Shown: one piece after another, positions 1 through 5,295 of the stretch
Layout of the letters: every line of letters starts with the position of its first letter
How positions within the stretch are numbered: the stretch's first letter is position 1
Notes under the pieces: model-generated
The model's database searches: none
What the model was told of the DNA's origin: nothing
Seen by the model: only the letters and a program-made list of their open reading frames with translations
NCBI GenBank assembly: GCA_030146225.1
Contig: JASLCA010000145.1
Location: 1-19,455, forward strand
Origin: Sphingobacterium sp.
GTDB taxonomy: Bacteria > Bacteroidota > Bacteroidia > Sphingobacteriales > Sphingobacteriaceae
DNA: 19,455 bases
Reading direction: 5' to 3'
Made by a program: the position numbers and the translations under genes

Positions 1-28
1 GCCTACCCTAAAATGGTAGGCCTTTTTT
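1..28 (+). terminator. Rho-independent terminator of an upstream gene outside the window
   Basis: The arm GCCTACC (1-7) pairs perfectly with GGTAGGC (15-21) across a 7-base loop and is followed by C and six T residues (23-28). This is a classic intrinsic terminator for plus-strand transcription entering from the left. The stem may extend by one pair into sequence before base 1. It insulates corA from the upstream gene. Confidence 0.85.
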
Positions 29-78
29 CGTATTTTCCTTTTGATTAATTAACTTGTTAAAAATTGGGCATATAACCT

Positions 79-981
79 ATGGTAAAAACGATATTAGCAA
101 AGACTACAGCGGCATTCGACTGGATAGATGTTATAGACCCGAGTCGCGAAGAGATGGAAGAGCTCAAAGTTAAGTATGATCTGGAAGAAGCCTCTATAAA
201 TGATAGCTTTCAGGCCGGCCACCTCCCCAAGATAGAAGAGTTTGACAACTATCACTTCCTGGTGATACGTTCCATACCCAAGCAGTTTGACAGCTATGCA
301 GATAGCTTAAGCGAAATCACAGAACGACTTTCAGTATTCTTTAGTGAGGGCTTTATTATTACGGTACATCGGGGGCAGATAGAATACCTAGACAAACTAA
401 TTGCCAATATCACAGACGGCAAGTTTCCCAGCAGCAAGCATTTTATCAACCATTTGACTTCCGAAGCCCTAAAGACCTTTGAAAAACTAGCTATTGAAAA
501 GCTAACAACGCAGCTAGACAGCTATGAAGAGATTGTATTTTTAAGAAAACGCAAGAAGAACTTCCTACGTCAGTTGTATTACATCAAGCGACAGGTAGAC
601 CATATCCGCATTATCTTGACACTTTACGATGATATGGTGGACTTCTTCCATGTGACCGCCTTTAAGAATGTCTATACGCAGGACCTAAAGGATATCTACG
701 AACGTTCCTCCACCCTGTATAGAAACATCTCTGAAAACACCTCCCAACTATTGAATATCTACTTCAATATGGAGTCCAATCATACCAACGATATTATGCG
801 TACGCTAACCATTATATCAGTCTTCTTTATGCCACTAACCTTTATTGTAGGCGTATATGGCATGAACTTCCATAATATGCCTGAGCTGGAATGGCATTAT
901 GGCTATCCTGCCATTATGTTGGCCATGGCCTTGTTGGCGCTGCTTATCTATATCTGGTTTAAAAGGAAGAAATGGCTTTAG
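79..981 (+). CDS. corA: CorA-family divalent metal ion (magnesium/cobalt) transporter
   Basis: A 300-residue inner-membrane channel of the CorA (2-TM-GxN) family, expected to form a homopentamer carrying Mg2+ and possibly Co2+ or Ni2+ into the cell. The sequence shows a long charged cytoplasmic N-terminal domain rich in helices (about residues 1-235). Two C-terminal membrane segments follow (about 242-260 and 276-293), with the family signature YGMNF at 260-264 just after the first. The acidic loop MPELEW follows, and the basic end KRKKWL fits the positive-inside rule. The length is near the usual 300-320 residues. The start ATG at 79 lies 50 bases after the upstream terminator; I see no Shine-Dalgarno site. 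The stop TAG overlaps the stop of the convergent tsaB by 4 bases, with no terminator hairpin between them. The metal preference cannot be read from sequence alone. Confidence 0.93.
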   Translation: MVKTILAKTTAAFDWIDVIDPSREEMEELKVKYDLEEASINDSFQAGHLPKIEEFDNYHFLVIRSIPKQFDSYADSLSEITERLSVFFSEGFIITVHRGQIEYLDKLIANITDGKFPSSKHFINHLTSEALKTFEKLAIEKLTTQLDSYEEIVFLRKRKKNFLRQLYYIKRQVDHIRIILTLYDDMVDFFHVTAFKNVYTQDLKDIYERSSTLYRNISENTSQLLNIYFNMESNHTNDIMRTLTIISVFFMPLTFIVGVYGMNFHNMPELEWHYGYPAIMLAMALLALLIYIWFKRKKWL

Positions 982-1670
982 TTCCTCTTTTTAGGCGTGC
1001 CTGCAATAAAATCCTTTAAGTAAAATGGCTCGAAGTATACCAGGTCTTCAAAGTCCTGGGCTTGGTACTTGCTATAGGCAGCGCTAGAAAAGTAGCTGGC
1101 CGTATTTTGAAACTCTGGCTCAACAGTCACATTTGAGCGATCAGCAAAGAGCGGCACAAACTTGTCTGCCCCTGAGCCAAAAAGTACGTATTGCGTAGGG
1201 CTTGCAAAGGAATGCTCATCAATAATCTGAGCAGAGGTAGCCTCTAAAGTAGCTCCAGCAGCATCAAAGATGGCCATATACACTTCCATCCGCCTAGCAT
1301 CGATCATAGGCACATAGGCAAGCTCAGGGCTTGCCGAGCCAGCTGTCCGTACAAAGCCCTCCCACATGGCTTCTAAGGTGTTAATAGCCAACAGTGGAAT
1401 GTCCAAGGCATAGCAAAGGCCCTTTGCCGCAGAAACGCCTATTCGCAAGCCTGTATAGGAGCCTGGCCCTTTACTTACACCAATGGCAGAAACATCTTCC
1501 ATGCGCAAGCCAGCCTGTTCCAAAACCTCTTGCACAAAAACCGTTAGATGACTGGCATGCATATTTCCTTCAGGAGCATCTACGGTCGCTATACAAACAC
1601 CGTTTTTACTTATAGCAGCAGAGCAACTAGGAGTCGCCGTCTCAATCTGGAGAATATAAACCTCGTTCAT
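978..1670 (-). CDS. tsaB: tRNA threonylcarbamoyladenosine biosynthesis protein TsaB
   Basis: A 230-residue cytoplasmic protein of the TsaB (YeaZ) family. Known members form a complex with TsaD and TsaE that transfers threonylcarbamoyl to A37 of ANN-decoding tRNAs (t6A). TsaB is the catalytically inactive ASKHA-fold partner that stabilises TsaD. The N-terminal strand YILQIETATPSCSAAI and the hallmark GPGSYTGLR at 68-76 are clear, and the length matches the family. The start ATG at 1668-1670 sits at the usual place just before the first beta strand. It lies 96 bases downstream of yidD on the same strand; I found no terminator or convincing TAnnTTTG promoter between them, so read-through from the rpmH promoter is plausible. 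Its stop overlaps the corA stop tail to tail. The partners tsaD, tsaE and tsaC are not in the window. Confidence 0.93.
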   Translation of the reverse strand: MNEVYILQIETATPSCSAAISKNGVCIATVDAPEGNMHASHLTVFVQEVLEQAGLRMEDVSAIGVSKGPGSYTGLRIGVSAAKGLCYALDIPLLAINTLEAMWEGFVRTAGSASPELAYVPMIDARRMEVYMAIFDAAGATLEATSAQIIDEHSFASPTQYVLFGSGADKFVPLFADRSNVTVEPEFQNTASYFSSAAYSKYQAQDFEDLVYFEPFYLKDFIAGTPKKRN

Positions 1671-1766
1671 ATAAAAATATTTTGTGTTTTAATAGCCATA
1701 TACAATACCCAGCCTGTTTTTACAACAATTTGTAATCTGCAACTAAGGATAGCATATAGCTGAATA

Positions 1767-2021
1767 TTAAGGGACAGGATCATGACCATGACCTCCCCAA
1801 GGATTACAACTTAAAATTCGTTTGATCGTTAAGTAGCCCCCTTTAAAAGGGCCATACTTTAAAATAGCCTCCTTACCATATTGTGAGCAGCTGGGGGTAT
1901 ACCGACAGTTTGCACCCAAGAAAGGAGAGATAAAAAGTTGATAAAAGCGTATCAAGAGAATAAACAACCATTTTAACGGAAGTTTAATCAGTTTTTCCCA
2001 AATGACTTTTAGTAATTTCAT
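1767..2021 (-). CDS. yidD: Membrane protein insertion efficiency factor YidD
   Basis: A small protein (84 residues) of the YidD family (formerly DUF37), a peripheral inner-membrane factor thought to help YidC/Sec-dependent insertion of membrane proteins. A basic amphipathic N-terminal segment (about residues 1-30) is followed by the family core FYQLFISPFLGANCRYTPSC and then NPWGGHGHDP near the C-terminus. The conserved cysteines 39, 45 and 72 are present. The only ATG (2019-2021) lies inside the end of rnpA, so the two frames overlap by 38 bases; this suggests translational coupling. The rpmH-rnpA-yidD order is the classic one, but the usual next gene, yidC, is absent here and tsaB follows instead. 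Confidence 0.95.
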   Translation of the reverse strand: MKLLKVIWEKLIKLPLKWLFILLIRFYQLFISPFLGANCRYTPSCSQYGKEAILKYGPFKGGYLTIKRILSCNPWGGHGHDPVP

Positions 2022-2391
2022 CCTTTATCTTGGCTATCAAAATTGTCATTCGCTTCGCTAATGAGGCATACGGAAGTTGTTCCTTTCCAACATATTGAAA
2101 AGCGATGAGCAAATTTAAGGAATGTTCTTCGAGAAAAGCGTAGAGATCGCCCTTTTGTAACCTATAGGCTTCCCGCATACGTCTCTTTAGGCTATTTCGA
2201 TCTACAGCGCGCTTGTATCGTCGTTTAGAAACAGACAGTATACACTGGGCTGGACCTGGAAGATCTCCATAAGGGATAAGCTGGAGAACCACCCGATAAG
2301 GATACAAAACAAAAGAAAAACCATTATGAAAAAGACCTTCAATAAGTCTTTTACTACATAATCGCTCTTCTTTTGTAAATGTATGCTTCAT
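1984..2391 (-). CDS. rnpA: Ribonuclease P protein component
   Basis: The protein cofactor of RNase P, which with the catalytic RNA (rnpB, not seen here) removes the 5' leader of pre-tRNAs. From the ATG at 2389-2391 the product is 135 residues. It opens with the family-typical pattern FTKEERLCSKRLIEGLF and carries the basic RNA-binding signature RNSLKRRMRE at 65-74. The frame can be extended to a TTG at 2436, but this adds 15 residues without family resemblance, so I take the ATG. It starts 52 bases after the rpmH stop and overlaps yidD by 38 bases. It is probably expressed from the rpmH promoter. No Shine-Dalgarno site is evident. Confidence 0.94.
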   Translation of the reverse strand: MKHTFTKEERLCSKRLIEGLFHNGFSFVLYPYRVVLQLIPYGDLPGPAQCILSVSKRRYKRAVDRNSLKRRMREAYRLQKGDLYAFLEEHSLNLLIAFQYVGKEQLPYASLAKRMTILIAKIKDEITKSHLGKTD

Positions 2392-2443
2392 GGTGACTGA
2401 TTGCCAGCTAAATAGCTCGGAATGAGTCACCGGCAAACTTCAA

Positions 2444-2602
2444 TTATCCTTTATGACGGTATTCGTCAGAAACGCTAAGGCGTTTTCTGCCTTTAGCTCT
2501 ACGTGAAGCCAGTACTCTACGACCATTAGCTGAACTCATACGCTCTCTAAATCCGTGCTTATTTCTTCTTTTTCTTTGCGAAGGCTGAAATGTTCTTTTC
2601 AT
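2444..2602 (-). CDS. rpmH: 50S ribosomal protein L34
   Basis: A 52-codon frame read directly from the sequence. The product begins MKRTFQPSQRKRRNKHGFRE and continues with the family's RM-NGRRVL--RRAKGRK pattern. L34 is a small, very basic protein of the large ribosomal subunit. Compared with the roughly 44-47 residues common elsewhere, it has a short C-terminal tail, SDEYRHKG. I recall such tails from Bacteroidota L34, but have not compared sequences. It is the first gene of the rpmH-rnpA-yidD(-tsaB) group and is preceded by a well-matched promoter at 2660-2690. No Shine-Dalgarno site is seen. dnaA, the neighbour of rpmH in many other phyla, is not here. Confidence 0.96.
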   Translation of the reverse strand: MKRTFQPSQRKRRNKHGFRERMSSANGRRVLASRRAKGRKRLSVSDEYRHKG

Positions 2603-2659
2603 GACGCTATTATGCTAATTTAATATTTTTAATTCAATGTATCCCGCTACAAGGGAACG

Positions 2660-2690
2660 CAAAATTACAGTAATTTTAGAACTTACACAA
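2660..2690 (-). promoter_or_regulatory. Bacteroidota-type promoter of the rpmH-rnpA group
   Basis: On the minus strand the -7 box TAATTTTG (2660-2667) is an exact match to TAnnTTTG. A TTG (2688-2690) stands 20 bases upstream as the -33 element. This is the arrangement known for the primary sigma factor of Bacteroidota. The expected start is near 2653, giving an RNA leader of about 50 bases before the rpmH ATG. Confidence 0.7.
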
Positions 2691-2748
2691 GTATTCTTTA
2701 AAATAATATTGAAATATTCTATAACCCTGTTCTTACGGCTTACTTTAA

Positions 2749-3156
2749 CTACTTATTCTTCAACAAGTCTCTGATCTCAGTCAGCAACGTCTCTTCTTTA
2801 GTTGGAGCAGGTGGGCCAGCTGGAGCAGGAGCCTCCTTACGATTCAAGCTATTCAAACCTTTAATAACGATAAAAATACAAAACGCAATAATCGCAAACT
2901 GTATAATTACATTGATAAAACTGCCATAGCGAATAGCAACTTCAGTAGTACCAGCAGCAGCATCCGCCTCAGTAATAACATACCTAAAGCTAGAGAAATC
3001 CACCTTGCCAATTACAACCCCAATTGCAGGCATCACAATGTCGTCTACCAAGGAAGTTACGATCTTACCAAATGCACCACCAATCACAACACCGACTGCC
3101 AAATCAATGACATTGCCTCGCATTGCAAACTCTTTAAATTCTTTAAAAAATCCCAT
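2749..3156 (-). CDS. mscL: Large-conductance mechanosensitive channel MscL
   Basis: A 135-residue inner-membrane channel that opens under membrane tension to release solutes during hypo-osmotic shock, expected to act as a homopentamer. The sequence shows the N-terminal amphipathic helix GFFKEFKEFAMRGN and then the pore-lining TM1 (about 14-42) with its small-residue pattern AVGVVIGGAFGKIV. A short periplasmic loop with an Ala/Gly-rich part (65-71) follows, then TM2 (about 78-102). A Pro/Ala linker (109-118) leads to the C-terminal cytoplasmic helix bundle segment (119-134, EETLLTEIRDLLKNK). The length is typical. It stands as its own transcription unit between rpmH and the divergent response regulator; 146 bases separate it from rpmH, and only a weak AT-rich inverted repeat near 2707-2720 could end its transcript. 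Confidence 0.96.
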   Translation of the reverse strand: MGFFKEFKEFAMRGNVIDLAVGVVIGGAFGKIVTSLVDDIVMPAIGVVIGKVDFSSFRYVITEADAAAGTTEVAIRYGSFINVIIQFAIIAFCIFIVIKGLNSLNRKEAPAPAGPPAPTKEETLLTEIRDLLKNK

Positions 3157-3183
3157 AATTTATCATTAAAAGTTATCGATTAA

Positions 3184-3214
3184 CAAATTTGCAAATTTCT
3201 TAACCCAATTTCAA
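3184..3214 (-). promoter_or_regulatory. Possible mscL promoter
   Basis: On the minus strand CAAATTTG (3184-3191) matches TAnnTTTG at all but the first base, and TTG (3212-3214) stands 20 bases upstream. The start would lie near 3177, with a leader of about 20 bases. This is weaker than the rpmH and ftsZ candidates because the first base of the box is wrong and the region is AT-rich. Confidence 0.35.
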
Positions 3215-3255
3215 GTTTTTCTACAATCTATTTATCATCATTCGACCTTATATAG

Positions 3256-3284
3256 TTTATTTGTAAGTTTTTTTGTTAAATTTG
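3256..3284 (+). promoter_or_regulatory. Probable promoter of the response-regulator gene
   Basis: TAAATTTG (3277-3284) matches the Bacteroidota -7 consensus TAnnTTTG exactly. TTTA (3256-3259) lies 17 bases upstream as an imperfect TTTG-like -33 element. The start would be near 3291, leaving a leader of about 50 bases before the ATG at 3342. It diverges from the candidate mscL promoter, with about 40 bases between the two -33 elements. Confidence 0.5.
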
Positions 3285-3341
3285 TTAGGTGTGTACCACT
3301 AATTACGATCAGCACACAAAAACTATTAATCTCCTCTAGAA

Positions 3342-3986
3342 ATGAAAAAAATATTAGTTGCAGATGACCATAGTATTGTACGTTTAGGCGCTTCGGTAAT
3401 CATTAAAGAGAATTTTCCACAAGCAAATGTACTTCAAGCACAAACCTATCCAGAAGTTTACCAGCTTCTTAAAAACGAACTGTTTGACCTGATATTGCTT
3501 GATATAAACATGCCTGGAGGGAATAACATCAAAGTCATCAAGGAAATACTGGATATTCAACCATCCCTCAAGATACTCGTTTTCTCTTCTTACGATGAAA
3601 GCCTCTATGCGCTTCGCTATATCAGTGCTGGTGCCTGTGGGTACCTGAACAAAAACACCGCCATGAGCGAGCTAAATAATGCCATTAACAGCATTATAGC
3701 AAGAGGGAAGTATATGTCTGAACATGTAAAGGAACTATACATTCAAAAATTAACCTCTAGCAAGTCTTCTTACAACGAAAACAACCCGCTAAATAAGCTC
3801 TCCAATCGGGAGATGGATGTGGCAAAGCACTTAATCAAAGGCTTAGGCATTTTAGAGGTGGCGACTTTATTATCGCTGAGCTCTTCTACGGTGAGCACCT
3901 ACAAGAGCCGTATATTCGAAAAACTAAATGTCACGAATATACCCGAGCTTATTGAACTCTATAAACTACATGCAAAAGAGGCTTAA
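3342..3986 (+). CDS. Orphan NarL/FixJ-family response regulator (receiver plus LuxR-type HTH)
   Basis: A 214-residue cytoplasmic two-component response regulator. The receiver domain (about 1-120) has the acidic pair D8-D9, the phospho-acceptor D54 (in LILLDINMPGG), the Ser/Thr switch position S82 and the conserved K104, so it looks able to be phosphorylated. After a linker of about 30 residues comes a LuxR-type helix-turn-helix (about 152-206): NKLSNREMDVAKHLIKG, then the recognition helix region SSSTVSTYKSRIFEKLNV. This layout points to a DNA-binding transcription regulator. No histidine kinase is encoded nearby, so its partner and target genes are unknown. It diverges from mscL; a regulatory link is possible but nothing in the sequence proves it. 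The stop codon lies within the perfect palindrome at 3975-4008. Confidence 0.9.
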   Translation: MKKILVADDHSIVRLGASVIIKENFPQANVLQAQTYPEVYQLLKNELFDLILLDINMPGGNNIKVIKEILDIQPSLKILVFSSYDESLYALRYISAGACGYLNKNTAMSELNNAINSIIARGKYMSEHVKELYIQKLTSSKSSYNENNPLNKLSNREMDVAKHLIKGLGILEVATLLSLSSSTVSTYKSRIFEKLNVTNIPELIELYKLHAKEA

Positions 3987-4008
3987 ATATTAATATTTAA
4001 GCCTCTTT
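3975..4008. terminator. Bidirectional terminator, perfect 34-base palindrome
   Basis: Bases 3975-3991 are the exact reverse complement of 3992-4008 (17 plus 17, no mismatch). In RNA it would fold as a stem with GAGGCTTAAAT-type arms and an AT-rich top, beginning with AAA and ending with TTT on either strand. It includes the stop codon of the response regulator (3984-3986) and ends 7 bases before the stop of the convergent TIM-barrel gene (4015-4017). It is best read as a shared terminator for both genes. Confidence 0.8.
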
Positions 4009-4014
4009 GCTTGC

Positions 4015-5154
4015 TTACAATTTATCAATTGTCAGCTCTGGAATATCCTTACAATTGGGAATCTCAAGCTCCCGATTCCCTGCATATTTATAACCAGCCT
4101 CTGCGGTAAGCTCCCATAATAAAGGAGCCAGAAAGCCTATACAGTTTTTAAAGCCTTGATTGGTGGCAAAAAGATTGCCCGTATCCTTGGAGTTCTTAGC
4201 CTCATTTTCAATTTCAAAGGGGCCTGCAAAACCTTTATGCTGCAAGGCTGACACAAAGGCATTCCAATCCATACTATCCGTCCCCCCAAAGCCTGGCAAC
4301 ATCGCCTCATAATGATGCCTATCCCAATCGTGTTGTGGAATAGCAACTCCCGCCAGCTTTGCTAAGCTAGGGTCTACATGCTGCATCGCATACATGCCTC
4401 CCCAGTCCACACGTGCCGCTGTATTCAGGTTGCGGGTAGTCTTCACATGAATCCGCTTTAAGCGATTAATATCCATCGCCTCAATAACATCTACCGGATT
4501 TGTATTTTGCCAGATATCATGCGAAGGATCATAGATTTCGCCATGCGCCTGGCTTGGGATAAGTGCATACATCAACTTCCGCGCGGCCAATACCCCTGGC
4601 AGATTATTATAGGTGGAGGAGTAACGGGCGGAGCGCCAGCCCTCCATAGGACAGTTTTCATAGACAATGGTGACCCCCAAACTCTCCGCATACTGCACAA
4701 TAGGTTCAAAAACCCTTTTATATTCGGCTAGATTCTTTTCAAAGCCATCAATTTCATTTCCCAACTCATGGTTATAGCCCACAAAAGTACCCACCTTCAC
4801 ATCATTCGCATCCCCCCCCAAGAGGAAGCGCATGCGGATATGACGCAACAGCTGATTCTGATTTTTAATACGCTGATCCGCATCCCCCCCAATCATATTC
4901 TCAAAAGCCCCTAAGGACAGTTGCAAGCCTGCAGTATTAAACTTGTCCAGCACCTGCTTGGCACGCTCCCCGTTGAAGCCCTCATAGGCTAAGTGGGTGG
5001 CCGTATGATCCTCGCGGGTACCATCTTTCCTAAACACACATAAATCAATCCCCTGAGCCCCCACCTCTTGGGAAGTCTGAATCAATTCATCCAGTGTAAG
5101 TTTATCATAAGCAGAGCTCATCACCCAAATCGGGTTATTCAATTTAGTCGACAT
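4015..5154 (-). CDS. Sugar phosphate isomerase/epimerase-like TIM-barrel protein, substrate unknown
   Basis: A 379-residue protein of the xylose-isomerase-like TIM-barrel superfamily (AP endonuclease 2 type). Candidate metal ligands sit at the ends of successive strands: E166 (IVYENCP), D209 with H212 (YDPSHD), H236 (RIHVKT) and E314 (PFEIENEA). This suggests a divalent-metal-dependent isomerase or epimerase acting on a sugar or similar polyol. No signal peptide is seen, so it is probably cytoplasmic. The frame extends to a TTG at 5199, but the ATG at 5152-5154 (MSTKLNNPIWV) starts just before the first barrel strand and is preferred. It lies between the ftsZ terminator and the shared palindrome, so it appears to be transcribed alone. 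No sugar kinase or transporter stands beside it to hint at the substrate. Two G-runs (8 and 7 G on the coding strand) lie in it. Confidence 0.82.
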   Translation of the reverse strand: MSTKLNNPIWVMSSAYDKLTLDELIQTSQEVGAQGIDLCVFRKDGTREDHTATHLAYEGFNGERAKQVLDKFNTAGLQLSLGAFENMIGGDADQRIKNQNQLLRHIRMRFLLGGDANDVKVGTFVGYNHELGNEIDGFEKNLAEYKRVFEPIVQYAESLGVTIVYENCPMEGWRSARYSSTYNNLPGVLAARKLMYALIPSQAHGEIYDPSHDIWQNTNPVDVIEAMDINRLKRIHVKTTRNLNTAARVDWGGMYAMQHVDPSLAKLAGVAIPQHDWDRHHYEAMLPGFGGTDSMDWNAFVSALQHKGFAGPFEIENEAKNSKDTGNLFATNQGFKNCIGFLAPLLWELTAEAGYKYAGNRELEIPNCKDIPELTIDKL

Positions 5155-5245
5155 TAGAATAGGCTTTAGTTTGAATCGTAAATATAAGAAAAGCAACAAG
5201 AAATACCTAAAAGCAGCAAAAGGCCAGCGGCCCTATAGAAAACAA

Positions 5246-5274
5246 AGAAAGGATGGCAAAATGCCATCCTTTCT
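5246..5274 (-). terminator. Rho-independent terminator of ftsZ / the dcw cluster
   Basis: GAAAGGATGGC (5247-5257) pairs with GCCATCCTTTC (5263-5273) across a 5-base loop; one further A-T pair gives a 12-bp stem. On the minus strand the stem is followed by TTTGTTTTC. It lies 22 bases past the ftsZ stop and closes the division cluster, separating it from the TIM-barrel gene. Confidence 0.85.
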
Positions 5275-5295
5275 AGAAATACAAATCGGATTGTA

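Noticed and set aside
39..70. Promoter for corA in the gap after the first terminator
   Set aside because: TTTTG is present near 39-43, but no acceptable TAnnTTTG box follows at the right distance; the region is simply AT-rich.
2392..2436. N-terminal extension of RnpA to a TTG codon
   Set aside because: The 15 added residues do not resemble the family; the ATG at 2391 opens directly on the conserved FTKEERL pattern.
2701..2724. Terminator after mscL formed by AATATT repeats
   Set aside because: The repeat is short, AT-only and has a 2-base loop, too weak to call.
3289..3318. GTGT/ACAC inverted repeat in the leader of the response regulator as an operator
   Set aside because: Only 5 bp of symmetry with a 19-base gap, easily due to chance.
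5155..5199. N-terminal extension of the TIM-barrel protein to a TTG codon, which would look like a short signal peptide
   Set aside because: The extra segment (LLFLYLRFKLKP) is hydrophobic and basic but in the wrong order for a signal peptide, and the ATG at 5154 fits the first barrel strand.
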